Shown: piece by piece, positions 1-8,345 of the stretch
Layout: each line of letters opens with the position of its first letter
Numbering within the stretch: position 1 is the stretch's first letter
Source of the DNA: VXOZ01 sp965220045
GTDB lineage: Bacteria > Chloroflexota > UBA11872 > VXOZ01
Length of the DNA stretch: 64,000 nucleotides
NCBI GenBank assembly: GCA_965220045.1
Contig: OZ244803.1
Coordinates: 62,001 to 126,000 of the forward strand
Direction: 5' to 3'
Translations under genes and position numbers: made by a program
The notes under the pieces: model-generated
What the model saw: the letters and a program-made list of their open reading frames with translations, nothing else
Databases searched by the model: none
Told to the model about the DNA's origin: nothing

Positions 1-155
1 TTGGGCACGTTGTGCTCGTCGCATACCGTTCGCAGCTTATCGGCGTTCATGTCCGCCACGGCTGTCACGTTAACGCCATCCATGGCCTGCATCACGCGGA
101 CAAAGCTCAGGCCCCGTCCTACGCCCAATACGCCCGCCCGCAAATCACTGCTCAT
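1..155 (-). CDS. Gfo/Idh/MocA family oxidoreductase, N-terminal fragment
   Basis: Only the first 51 codons lie in the window; the gene runs off the left edge. The translation opens with a Rossmann beta-strand and the dinucleotide-binding glycine motif GVLGVGRG (residues 8-15), then an alpha helix and the acidic strand end TAVAD near residue 36. That is the NAD(P)-binding start of the Gfo/Idh/MocA family, which oxidises or reduces sugars and cyclitols. The ATG at 155 is preceded by a good GAGGAG ribosome site about 6 bases away. The aldolase gene downstream of its promoter side (213-977) points the same way, 57 bases off, so the two may form an operon with the aldolase first. The substrate cannot be told from this fragment. 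Confidence 0.75.
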   Translation of the reverse strand, partial: MSSDLRAGVLGVGRGLSFVRVMQAMDGVNVTAVADMNADKLRTVCDEHNVP

Positions 156-212
156 GGCACTCCTCGCTCTGCTCTGCTTCCGATTCTAAAGCTGCATCGA
201 AAGTACTGCCGC

Positions 213-977
213 CTATCCCAGCGTCTCGATTTCATTCCGCAGATTCTGCATGCCGGTGCTCACAAAGACGCTATCGTTGCCGAACCAGAGGAAGCGAAAG
301 CCCTCTGCGACGCGCTGCTGGGCTTGCTCGTAGCTCTGGCAGACGTAGCCCGCTGCCGTGCCGGTGCGCTTGCCGGCGGCAGCGACCTGCTGCACCAGCG
401 CCTCGTGGTGCGCCTCGTCGTGACCGTGGGCATTGACGTTGATCATGAGGTCACCAGGACCGATAAGCACCACGTCCACGTTTTCCACCTGCATGATGCT
501 CTCCACGTTGGCAATGGCTTCTTCGCTTTCCACCATGACGATGACGATGACCTCGTCATTGGCGGCGGTGTAGTAGTCTTGCGCCGTACCGCCGCCGATG
601 AGACCAAGCCGAATCCCGCCGCCGGAGCGGTTGCCCTTGGGCGGATAGAACGCCGGGCTCGCCGCCGCCGCGGCCTGCTCGGCAGTCTCCACCATGGGCA
701 CGATCACGCCCATGGCGCCCATGTCGAGCACACGGTTGATGGTGCCGGGCTCGTGGCCCTTCACGCGCACGATGGGCACGGTGTCGGTATGGAGAAAGCG
801 CGCGAGAGCGTTATTTAACGAGAGCTCGGTCCACTGCCCGTGCTGCCAGTCAAAGCTCACGAAGTCAAAACCCACGTGGGCGACCTGCTCCGCCAGGTCC
901 GGCGAATCGATGCCCATCGCCGGTCCGGCGGTGACGCCGCCGTCGCGAATCTTGGCCAGGGCCCGGTTATTCTGCAT
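213..977 (-). CDS. HpcH/HpaI-family class II aldolase
   Basis: The 254-residue protein has the length and layout of the metal-dependent HpcH/HpaI aldolase/citrate lyase family, which cleaves or condenses 2-keto-3-deoxy sugar acids with pyruvate. Visible active-site elements are DWQHG (43-47, catalytic His46), Arg71 after VPIV, the YPPKGNRS loop (111-118), metal ligand Glu150 in IVMVES, and Asp176 in LIGPGDL. These sit at nearly the same positions as His45, Arg70, Glu149 and Asp175 of E. coli HpaI. The start at 977 has an AAGGAG ribosome site. Neighbours are a Gfo/Idh oxidoreductase and a mannonate dehydratase-like gene, so a role in sugar-acid breakdown is likely. The exact aldehyde substrate is unknown. 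Confidence 0.88.
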   Translation of the reverse strand: MQNNRALAKIRDGGVTAGPAMGIDSPDLAEQVAHVGFDFVSFDWQHGQWTELSLNNALARFLHTDTVPIVRVKGHEPGTINRVLDMGAMGVIVPMVETAEQAAAAASPAFYPPKGNRSGGGIRLGLIGGGTAQDYYTAANDEVIVIVMVESEEAIANVESIMQVENVDVVLIGPGDLMINVNAHGHDEAHHEALVQQVAAAGKRTGTAAGYVCQSYEQAQQRVAEGFRFLWFGNDSVFVSTGMQNLRNEIETLG

Positions 978-1361
978 GGTCTAGGTGCTCCTTACTTTGT
1001 TCCGTCCTGGGATTTCTTCAGGTTTCTCGATCAGTCTTCTCAGTGGAGCTAACGCAACTTATTTGTGTAGATGCGGAATTCGGAGCAATCACTCGCTCCT
1101 GACTGCGCCGCCGTTCACCCTTCGACTATGCTCAGGGCGAACGGCTAGAGTTTCTCCCGTTGAATCCCGATTCTGTCAGGACTAGCGTCCCTGCCCCGTT
1201 CGTGCTGAGTTTGCCAATTCGTATCCCCATCCGTTCGTGCTGAGGGCTGCGCGAAGCCCCTGTCGAAGCACTCTTCATGCGCGTCACTTGTAGCGTATGG
1301 GAAGACCCACTTGCATATCGCATTCAACCAACAGGAGTGCCACTCTTGCAAGAATCCTTGC
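978..1361. repeat. intergenic stretch with REP-like inverted repeats
   Basis: No gene is supported here. Two related REP-like units are visible: 1111-1144, with a stem pairing CCGTTC with GAACGG around a ttcgac/ctcaggg core, and 1231-1271, which starts CCGTTCGTGCTGAGGG and ends with the gtcgaag motif. A weaker relative is at about 46915-46950. The AAGGAG ribosome site of the aldolase gene occupies roughly 988-995. Short open frames across this stretch only follow the repeats. Confidence 0.55.
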
Positions 1362-2357
1362 CTATGCGCTCCCCAACCCCTGCAACAACGCCCGCACGTA
1401 GCCCACTGAGTAGGCGGTGTATAGGTGCCCGTTAGCCGTATCGCCCGTCAACTGCATGACGTGGTCGAAGTCAATCGCACCTTGGTAGTGTACCCCATGC
1501 AGCGCCTCCACGACTCTCTGCATGTGCATGTCGCCTTCGTCCAGAAAAACCTCGCTATAGTTGCCGTCTGCGGGCAGCGAGCCGCGCACGTTGCGGAAGT
1601 GCACGTGGACAATTTTGCCCTGCCCGCCGAAGTGGCGTATGCCGTCAAAGATGTCCTCACCGGATTCATAACGCGTGCCGACGCAGAACGTCATCGTGTT
1701 GCGCGCACTTGGCACTTTGTTGAAGAGACGGTCGAAATCCGCAAAGCGACACAGGATTTGCGGGTTGCCGTAGACAGCATAGAGCGGCGGATCGTTGCCG
1801 TGCATCGCCACGTTGATGTTCGCGCGCTCCGCCACAGGAATAACCTGTTTGTAAGTGAGGAGGAGGTTTTCCCAAAGTTGGTCTGCGGTGACGGTGAAGC
1901 GCGGGGCGCTATGCGCCGCTTCTTCCGCTTCAAGGTCGAAATGATAGTAGCGGTAGCCGCCTCGGCCCTCCGGCCAGGAGCGTCCCGCGCCGTTGCCGCT
2001 GCCGGCGCTCGCCGCCTGAAAACACTGAACGCCAAATACCGGCACGTCCGCCTCTCCCAGCAGTTCCGCCATAGTGCAGAGGTGATCGCGCTGCTGCGCC
2101 GCGTTGGGGCCGCCGATGAGGGCATCCTGGTGCTGCGAATTGATGGCGTTGGCGCGCTCGATGCGCAGGCCGACCGCCGCAAAGCGCGCGACCAGCGCAT
2201 GCAATGCCTCACGCGTAAAGCAGCCGGTCTCGTGGTAGCCCGCCACCAAACCTAGTTCGATGTCTATGCAATCCACGCCAATTTGCTGCAGGAAGCGGAG
2301 GTAATCGTCGCCTCCGTTTTCTAGCGAGTTTCGATTCGCGCGTACACCGAGCTTCAT
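1362..2357 (-). CDS. uxuA: mannonate dehydratase-like enzyme (UxuA family)
   Basis: This 331-residue TIM-barrel protein carries the signatures of D-mannonate dehydratase, which converts D-mannonate to 2-keto-3-deoxygluconate in hexuronate catabolism. Visible motifs are MHGNDPP (185-191), a metal-ligand cysteine in FCVGT (Cys225), HVHFRNVRG (His253), FLDEGDM (271-277), DFDHV (Asp297, His299) and a C-terminal YSVGYVRALLQ helix. E. coli UxuA is somewhat longer and uses Cys, His and Asp as metal ligands in the same order. The start has an AAGGAG site 8 bases before ATG. The nearby HpaI-type aldolase could act on the keto-deoxy product. It could also act on a related aldonate, so the symbol is tentative. 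Confidence 0.82.
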   Translation of the reverse strand: MKLGVRANRNSLENGGDDYLRFLQQIGVDCIDIELGLVAGYHETGCFTREALHALVARFAAVGLRIERANAINSQHQDALIGGPNAAQQRDHLCTMAELLGEADVPVFGVQCFQAASAGSGNGAGRSWPEGRGGYRYYHFDLEAEEAAHSAPRFTVTADQLWENLLLTYKQVIPVAERANINVAMHGNDPPLYAVYGNPQILCRFADFDRLFNKVPSARNTMTFCVGTRYESGEDIFDGIRHFGGQGKIVHVHFRNVRGSLPADGNYSEVFLDEGDMHMQRVVEALHGVHYQGAIDFDHVMQLTGDTANGHLYTAYSVGYVRALLQGLGSA

Positions 2358-2845
2358 GGTGCTAGCTCCTTTGCTCGATTGCTACTCTTCGTGAGGATCT
2401 CATTGCGGTAAGAAGTGGCTCGTGACTCTCTATCAGTATGCTACACGTGATGGATATAACTCGCTTATTTCCTGAGTTGACACTCCAAAGCTGACGCTAC
2501 TGGCAGGCTCCCTCGTTCAGGAAGGATGTTACCCAGTTACGTCATTTTTTGTGTTGAAAGGCGGGCACATGAGCGAATGGAAGCAGGAATCGTGAGGGGG
2601 CGCGTCGTCCGCCATTCCGGCAAAATCCGGAATCTAGAGACTTGCCATGAGCCCTCGCTAGCATGGTAAATGGCCTGATTCACTCCCATCCCGATTTTGC
2701 TTCTATGTGAGAGCCTTGCCTCGTTTTGCCTGACAGTCGTGATTTGGCAGGAACGGCGCGAAATCACCCCTCACCCCCGTATCGGGTACGGGGCAGGCTC
2801 TGGCCCTCTCCCGCAGGAGAGGGAAGTTCTCTCGCCGCGCAAGCG
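2358..2845. repeat. intergenic stretch with a paired-hairpin REP unit
   Basis: There is no convincing gene between the MFS gene and the uxuA-like gene. Just downstream of the MFS stop lies a composite palindrome: CCCCGTA/TACGGGG (2775-2793), then CCCTCTCC/GGAGAGGG (2804-2823). Copies of the second hairpin recur at 13054-13076 and 13223-13242. In the minus direction it could help end transcription of the MFS gene, although no T-tract follows. Confidence 0.55.
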
Positions 2846-4075
2846 CTACGCTCCCGACTTTCCGGCCGGTTTCTGCTTGATGAGCACCAAGGCTGTCAGC
2901 GCCGCGAACACCGACACCGCGCCGGAGAGAATGAACGCGCCGCCGAGACCGAGCAGGTCGGCCACCGCGCCCGCCGTCATGGGACCCACAAACATACCGA
3001 TGGCGTACACGGCCTGAAACACGCCCATGGCGGTGGCACGGTCCTCGCCGGAGATTTCGCGAATGCTCAGCCCCATGAGCAGCGGATAGACGATGCCGCG
3101 GCCGATACCGTTGATGCCTTGGGACGCCGCGAGAAGCGGGATGTCTTGGATGAGCGGCACCACGAACGTGGTGGCGGCCATGATCATCATGCCCGCGAAG
3201 ACCGCCCAATTATCGCCGAGTCGCTGCGCGAAGCGATGGTTTACGAGAGAGGCCAGCGTATACGGCACCAGCGAGACCACGCCGATGATGCCCAGGGTGA
3301 ACTTGCTCGCGCCGAGGTCGTCGGCGTAAACGGGAACGAAGCTGAAGGTCGTCGCCCAGAAGGCGTAGTGATTGAGCGCGGTGACCGACGCGACCACCAG
3401 CAGCGCGGGATGGGTCATCACGCGCCAAATCTGCCGCAGCGTCGGTGGCGTGCGCGTGACGCGCTGTTCCTTGATGGGGACGGTTGAAATCAAGCCGATG
3501 ACGGCCAGGCCGGCGCCCGCGTAGAACGTGGCCACCATGCCCCAAGATTCGGCAATCTGCCCGCCGGCAAGGTTGACGACAATCAGAGAGACGCCGTTGA
3601 TGGCAGACATGATGCCCATGGCCTTGGGAGCCTCGTCGGACGGAAAATAGCTGGCGTAGAGCACCGTGAAGGCCACCCACGTGGCGGCGCTGATGCCGAG
3701 CACACCGCGAAAAACCGCCAGATACGTGGCGGTTGGAGCCAGCGCCAAACCCAAGCACCCAACAATGTTGAAGAAATGCCCGGCGTAGAGAAACGGCAGC
3801 CGCCGGCCCCAACGGTCGGACAGGATGCCCAGCGGAATGCGCAGCACCATCTGCACGAGGCCGTACGTGCCCACCACGATGCCGATGAGGGTAAAGGTCG
3901 CGCCCAGCGACTCCGCATACACCGAGAGGATCGGCGAGTAGACATACAGCGCGCCCCAGTAAAGGAACGTGCCAACGTAGAAGGCCCAGATGGTCAGCCG
4001 GTCAGGGCGTTTGGGGAAGTCGTTGGTTGTAGAGTCCTGGGTCGAAGACACAGGGCAGATCGTTGCTTTCTTCAA
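2846..4075 (-). CDS. major facilitator superfamily transporter
   Basis: The 409-residue protein has about twelve hydrophobic segments with the usual MFS split into two halves. The loop-2/3 signature is visible as GILSDRWGRRLPF near residue 84, right after a helix rich in Gly and Leu, and the C-terminal half contains NHRFAQRLGDNW at the equivalent position. The N-terminal 30 residues are polar and cytoplasmic. The reading frame is closed by a stop just before a TTG at 4075, so TTG seems to be the start, and no good ribosome site precedes it. It lies downstream of the uxuA-like and aldolase genes on the same strand, so it may import the sugar acid they process. The substrate is not readable from sequence. 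Confidence 0.88.
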   Translation of the reverse strand: MKKATICPVSSTQDSTTNDFPKRPDRLTIWAFYVGTFLYWGALYVYSPILSVYAESLGATFTLIGIVVGTYGLVQMVLRIPLGILSDRWGRRLPFLYAGHFFNIVGCLGLALAPTATYLAVFRGVLGISAATWVAFTVLYASYFPSDEAPKAMGIMSAINGVSLIVVNLAGGQIAESWGMVATFYAGAGLAVIGLISTVPIKEQRVTRTPPTLRQIWRVMTHPALLVVASVTALNHYAFWATTFSFVPVYADDLGASKFTLGIIGVVSLVPYTLASLVNHRFAQRLGDNWAVFAGMMIMAATTFVVPLIQDIPLLAASQGINGIGRGIVYPLLMGLSIREISGEDRATAMGVFQAVYAIGMFVGPMTAGAVADLLGLGGAFILSGAVSVFAALTALVLIKQKPAGKSGA

Positions 4076-4168
4076 TCAAAGAGTTGCGGAGCAATGTGTT
4101 ACTGCCAATTATTACACTTTGGTATAGTTACCTTAGAGTGATGGAACACACATGAGCTAGGGGGAAAG

Positions 4169-4366
4169 ATGGGTTCGTCCCAAGAGAGAAAAAACCAAGA
4201 ACCAGAGCGCCCCAAGGTTTATGTGACCGCTAAGGGTGCACGCTACGTAGACGTGAATGAATTGATGCGGAGCAAGAGAGGCCGTGCTGCCGTCAAAGCC
4301 GCAGCCAAGATTCCGGTTAGCAGACCAAACCACAGAGCTTCCAATGACAGTCCGTCGAAAGCGTAG
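4169..4366 (+). CDS. small charged protein, first gene of a two-gene cassette
   Basis: This 65-residue, lysine- and arginine-rich protein has no signal peptide or membrane segment. I do not recognise it. The core VYVTAKGARYVDVNELM (17-33) matches the core of the small protein at 30382-30567 (VYADGNGGLYVKPEDVF), so the two are paralogues. The tail of about 30 residues is basic and probably disordered. A strong ribosome site (AGGGGGAAAG) lies directly before the ATG. Its stop is 2 bases before the GTG of the membrane protein gene, so the pair is probably translated together. The cassette is on the opposite strand to the sugar-acid genes around it and probably arrived separately. Confidence 0.65.
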   Translation: MGSSQERKNQEPERPKVYVTAKGARYVDVNELMRSKRGRAAVKAAAKIPVSRPNHRASNDSPSKA

Positions 4367-4368
4367 CA

Positions 4369-5058
4369 GTGTTGGAGCTAGGCGAGGCGTTGATTCCCAT
4401 CCTCGCGGGTTATTGGGTCTTAACCCGGCTGCACTACACACACTATAGCATCGTTCGAGAAACCGGCTACCACCTCTTCTTCAAGGCCGCGATCGTTGGG
4501 ATTGTTCTGTACTTTGTTTCCCACCTGACAGTTCTCTCCGCTACGGGCATTCTGGGACATATCCTTTCAGAGTGGGACTTGCGCTCACTCACTCCCTTTT
4601 CAACCACACCCACGATCGTCGCCCTATTGGCAATTTTGTTGCCCCTTTTGGGTAACCGGCTATACGGCGCGGAGAGAGCTGCTAGTCGAGCAGCCGAACG
4701 TGGCGGCGATCTCGTGGAACTCCTTATCGCAGAGTCCATTGACACTCAAAAGCTAATCGAGCTTTCGCTGCGCAATCGCAAGTCATACATTGGCATTGGC
4801 GTCTCCAGCGGAATTGAGACCATTGACAGAGACAAGGCCGACATTGAACTCCTGCCTCTCGCGAGCGGCTATCGCGACGAACATACCCAAGAGTTAGTCA
4901 TTACTGAGAACTACGCGGAGGTGCTCGAGGAGCACCCCTATCCTGAGTATGATGACTTTCGCGTCGTCATTCCAATGTCCGAGATCGTATCCGCACGAGT
5001 TTTCGATCCGGACGCTTACGCTATCTTCCAAGAAAGAAAGGAAGATATCTCGTTCTAG
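4369..5058 (+). CDS. membrane-anchored protein of unknown function, second gene of the cassette
   Basis: This 229-residue protein starts at a GTG two bases after the small gene. The N-terminal half has three hydrophobic segments (about 5-22, 37-57 and 79-97). The C-terminal half is soluble and holds the blocks SLRNRKSYIGIG, ADIELLPLASGYRDE, TQELVI, and DDFRVVIPMSEIVSA followed by FDP. The same blocks in the same order occur in the protein encoded at 30568-31275, so this is a paired family. I recognise the RKSYIG/GYRDE/EIVSA pattern as one that recurs in uncharacterised bacterial proteins, but I know no function. The tight coupling suggests that the small protein works with the membrane protein. 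Confidence 0.7.
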   Translation: MLELGEALIPILAGYWVLTRLHYTHYSIVRETGYHLFFKAAIVGIVLYFVSHLTVLSATGILGHILSEWDLRSLTPFSTTPTIVALLAILLPLLGNRLYGAERAASRAAERGGDLVELLIAESIDTQKLIELSLRNRKSYIGIGVSSGIETIDRDKADIELLPLASGYRDEHTQELVITENYAEVLEEHPYPEYDDFRVVIPMSEIVSARVFDPDAYAIFQERKEDISF

Positions 5059-5177
5059 CTCGCAGAACTGAGCTTTGGATGCTCAATCACGTGCTCTGGC
5101 AACTCAAGGTTGAGTCTCATCCGCAGTAGAGCGACGAAGGTTCATCACACTTTAAGCTCTCGACCTCATCCCTCATT

Positions 5178-8135
5178 TCACGCCAGCCGGATGCGCGCGC
5201 CCTCCACGCCGAATCGGACGAAGTTGTAGTCATCCGTCCAGTTGAGCCAATCGGAAAACGTGGCCGGTGAGACCCTCAGAATCTCACCGTCGCGGTGGTG
5301 GTGCGGGCCGAGCAGGTTGTGGAGCGTGCACACCAGCTCCAATTCCAAGGTATTCTCACCCTCGACCAGGTGAGACGAAACATCGAGTTCGTGGGGGCGC
5401 CAGACGATCTTGCCGGCTTCACTCCCGTTGACCCGCACGATGGTGACGGTAGCGTCGAGCCCATCCAGCGCCAGCGCGGCAGCGCCGGCGTTGCGGGCAA
5501 CCTGCACTTGCTGGCTGAGCCGCACGCGGCCGGCATAAAAGGGCAGGCCCTGATAGGTAAGATCGCCAGACTGCGCCTGCGTGGGAGCGTCCACGAGATT
5601 GAAACTACTATCGTTCTGCTCAACCCCAAAGTCGCCAATCACGTAGCAGGCTTCGATTTCCATATCGAGGCTCGTGATGCCCTCCAACGTAATCGTATTT
5701 GTGCCCGGACGGGCAAGGGCGCCGATCGGAATACGCCGGAACGTCGTGTCCAGCCAGTAGCCGTCGTGCGGATCGTGCGCGACCGTCGCGCCGTTCACCG
5801 CAATGCGGAAGTCGTCGGGACGTTCCAGCACCAGCGTGAGGTCGTGCCCCGCCGCCAGAACGGACTCAAAGGTGTACCGCACGGCAAACGGCACTCCGGC
5901 TCCTTGTACCCGCATGTGCTCCAGGTTCCCGGCTCTCCGCAAGTATTCGAGGGCCTTGAGGTGTGGCACGGGCTCCTGCCACGGGCCGTCGGCAACGCGA
6001 CAGGCGCAATAGTCGAGCGTGAGCGCGTTGGGGTCGAGCATTTCCACGTCCCACGTGTCGCCCGCGGCGACAGTCTCGGTAAACTCCGGCGCGGGTGCAG
6101 CCGCATCCGCCGGCCCGCTCCCATTGCTCACGAGCAGGTATGACCCCACCGGCGCGAACGGCAGCGTCACAGCGCCGTTCGCATCCGGGTCCCGCGCTGG
6201 CAATGGCCCTATTTCACCGGTAGCCGCATCCCAGAGCTGCCAGTTGCCGCCGTGGGGCAGGTGCACCGTGTAGTCACCGCCCTCCGCTTGGCTCGTGTTC
6301 GCCAGAAAGAGAATGTCCTCGCCGCCATTGCGGCGCAGGTTGTACCACACGTGCGGCACGGCACTGCCGTCGCCATTGGTGACCCGGACCGGCCGGGTGA
6401 GGTGAGGTTCCAGCGTTGCCGCCAGAGGTTCCTCGCTCAGCGATAGCGAGTCGCACGCAGCAACCAGTGCATCCACGGATTCATCACGTTCGCCCTCTAT
6501 GAGGGTCGGTGTTTCGTCGCAGAAGAACACCACGCCGCCGGCGGCTCTGAACGCCTGGAACAGTGCCACTGTCGTGCTCGCCAGCGTGATGCTCGGCGGC
6601 ACAATTACCACGCGGTACCGCATCTGACCCACCACTAAGCTGTCGCCTTCCACGCGGGCGTGCCGTGCCATGATCGATTCATCGCCGAAGTGGTAGTCGA
6701 AATGCTCCTCCAGGAGCCGCGTGGAAAGCGCCACCCACGGATCGTTGATCTTCCGCGCCGCCTGCGGATTCTGCGGGCGGTACACCGACCAAGCGCTGCC
6801 GATGGGATGCACGATCAGGAGGTCCACCACCCGCTCGCCCTGGCTGAGCGCATAGGAGAGGCGGGCGTAGTAGTCGTCTACCAGGGCATTGTGTGGCCAC
6901 CAGGGTTGCTGGTAGAAAATGTCGGGCGGATAGTCTCGCTTGCGCGCCCCGCGCAGCGTATACGACGACAGGTGCGGGTTGAGGAAGTTCACCCCTAGCA
7001 CGCACTGCCAGTCGCCAATCCACTTACGTCCTTCAAACGACAGGTTCTGGCCGGAGCAGCCGTAGGTTTCGGAGAGGGCCCGTTCCTTGCCGAGCTGACA
7101 GACCACGCTATCCAGTTGCTTCGGCGTCACGAGATTGGCAATGTCGCGGCTCAGGTGATCCATGCCAGGGCAATGCATGTACTCGTAATGGGGCATCACC
7201 GCCCCTGAGACCGGTACCTGCTGTTGCAGCGAATCTTCGTAGAGGTAATGTCCGGTGAGCTTGAGATTGTGGTCGTCGCACCACTCGTAAATCTGCTTGG
7301 AGAACGCCTCGACAAATTGCTCTGTGATAGCGCGCCAGTAGTGGTAGCGCACCTTGCGAAAGTCACCGGTGTCGTAGAAAAGCGATGGCAAGTGCGGAAT
7401 CAGGTCGTATCCGAACTTTTCTTTGAAAATCTCGGCAAACCCCTTCGTCCACGGCACGCATAGCTCCGGGTGCTCCTGGTGGAAGGAAAGAAAATTCGGC
7501 TCGTCGGTGAAGATGCCGGGAACAACGCCGCCAAAGTCGTCACCGACGACCTCGTCGTACGCGTCGTAGGTGTTTTCGATGAATTCGCCCACGGCCTCCA
7601 CGCTGAGCTGGTCGCTGTAAGCGGCGCCGTTGAACCACGGGCTTCCCAGCGGCGCGATCCATTCGTGGAACTGCAGGTAGGTCAGGTGGGCTTCATCCTG
7701 CTGCCTGTCCACCTGCCGCGCGTCGGTGAGCACGCCATTATTGAGATTGCCCGCGAATACCGCCACGCTCTCGGGATAGGTGTCGTAGCGATTGAAGACT
7801 CGTAGAGCGAGCACGCGCATGCGGTAGTCGGGGTCTTTGAGCGCGGTCATGCCGCCGGCGAAGCCGCTGGGCCATTTGTCTTCATCGTAGAGCCAGGCGT
7901 GCATGCCGCGGCGCCGGGCCTCCTCGACACACGTCCGCACGCGGTCCATCCACTCCGGCGTCATGTAGGGCGTTTCCAAACCCAGCCGCGAGTGCACGAA
8001 GAAGCCGCCCCAGCCGGCCTGCTGAATCTCTTCGATCTGCCGCACCAACTCATCGTCTTCCAGCCAATCGTTCCACGACCAGAACGGCACAGCCCGGTAT
8101 TCAACCCCAGGATTCTTGAATGCACCTCTATCCAT
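5178..8135 (-). CDS. large glycoside hydrolase, GH106/rhamnosidase-like
   Basis: This 985-residue protein begins with a TIM-barrel-type catalytic region: RAVPFWSWN (14-22), GGFFVHSRLGLETPY (43-57) and WLYDEDKWPSGFAGG (81-95). These strings are typical of large GH106-like and related uncharacterised glycosidases. The C-terminal third (about 680-985) reads as beta-sandwich modules, with stretches such as FRIAVNG and VRVNGSEAG that resemble carbohydrate-binding domains. I see no clear signal peptide, so it may act on imported oligosaccharides. A GGGGG ribosome site precedes ATG 8135. Its position beside uronate-type genes suggests that it releases sugars for that pathway. Family assignment beyond a GH106-like hydrolase is not secure. 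Confidence 0.75.
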   Translation of the reverse strand: MDRGAFKNPGVEYRAVPFWSWNDWLEDDELVRQIEEIQQAGWGGFFVHSRLGLETPYMTPEWMDRVRTCVEEARRRGMHAWLYDEDKWPSGFAGGMTALKDPDYRMRVLALRVFNRYDTYPESVAVFAGNLNNGVLTDARQVDRQQDEAHLTYLQFHEWIAPLGSPWFNGAAYSDQLSVEAVGEFIENTYDAYDEVVGDDFGGVVPGIFTDEPNFLSFHQEHPELCVPWTKGFAEIFKEKFGYDLIPHLPSLFYDTGDFRKVRYHYWRAITEQFVEAFSKQIYEWCDDHNLKLTGHYLYEDSLQQQVPVSGAVMPHYEYMHCPGMDHLSRDIANLVTPKQLDSVVCQLGKERALSETYGCSGQNLSFEGRKWIGDWQCVLGVNFLNPHLSSYTLRGARKRDYPPDIFYQQPWWPHNALVDDYYARLSYALSQGERVVDLLIVHPIGSAWSVYRPQNPQAARKINDPWVALSTRLLEEHFDYHFGDESIMARHARVEGDSLVVGQMRYRVVIVPPSITLASTTVALFQAFRAAGGVVFFCDETPTLIEGERDESVDALVAACDSLSLSEEPLAATLEPHLTRPVRVTNGDGSAVPHVWYNLRRNGGEDILFLANTSQAEGGDYTVHLPHGGNWQLWDAATGEIGPLPARDPDANGAVTLPFAPVGSYLLVSNGSGPADAAAPAPEFTETVAAGDTWDVEMLDPNALTLDYCACRVADGPWQEPVPHLKALEYLRRAGNLEHMRVQGAGVPFAVRYTFESVLAAGHDLTLVLERPDDFRIAVNGATVAHDPHDGYWLDTTFRRIPIGALARPGTNTITLEGITSLDMEIEACYVIGDFGVEQNDSSFNLVDAPTQAQSGDLTYQGLPFYAGRVRLSQQVQVARNAGAAALALDGLDATVTIVRVNGSEAGKIVWRPHELDVSSHLVEGENTLELELVCTLHNLLGPHHHRDGEILRVSPATFSDWLNWTDDYNFVRFGVEGARIRLA

Positions 8136-8266
8136 GGCAAATGACCCCCGATGGCATAGTTCAAGGAAAATTCGAATGCGTTACTGGCTGCATTGTACTC
8201 AGCCATGACAGCGAGAGACAAGCGGGAGGCAAGCAGGTGAAGTCTGCGGCCACACCGCGAAAAAGC

Positions 8267-8300
8267 ACCGTAGGGGCACGATATATCGTGCCCCTACGGT
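8267..8300. repeat. perfect 34-bp palindrome, REP family P
   Basis: The 34 bases form an exact palindrome with half-site ACCGTAGGGGCACGATA. Shorter copies with the same core lie at 62339-62366 (28 bp) and 63183-63212 (30 bp). It sits between the divergently placed ends of the glycoside hydrolase start and the AlbA-domain gene stop. Such a palindrome could extrude as a cruciform or form a transcript hairpin, but no T-tract is seen. Confidence 0.85.
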
Positions 8301-8345
8301 GACATGGACTGGTAGGGTGTCTTGCACTCAATTCCGCACGAGGAA

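Noticed and set aside
12..818. A long plus-strand open frame over the aldolase gene
   Set aside because: It is the opposite-strand shadow of the HpcH/HpaI aldolase (213-977), whose active-site motifs are clear. The plus frame is His/Ala/Arg-rich with no family pattern.
1425..2255. A plus-strand frame opposite the uxuA-like gene
   Set aside because: All mannonate-dehydratase motifs are on the minus strand. The plus frame is rich in Arg and Ala and has no ribosome site.
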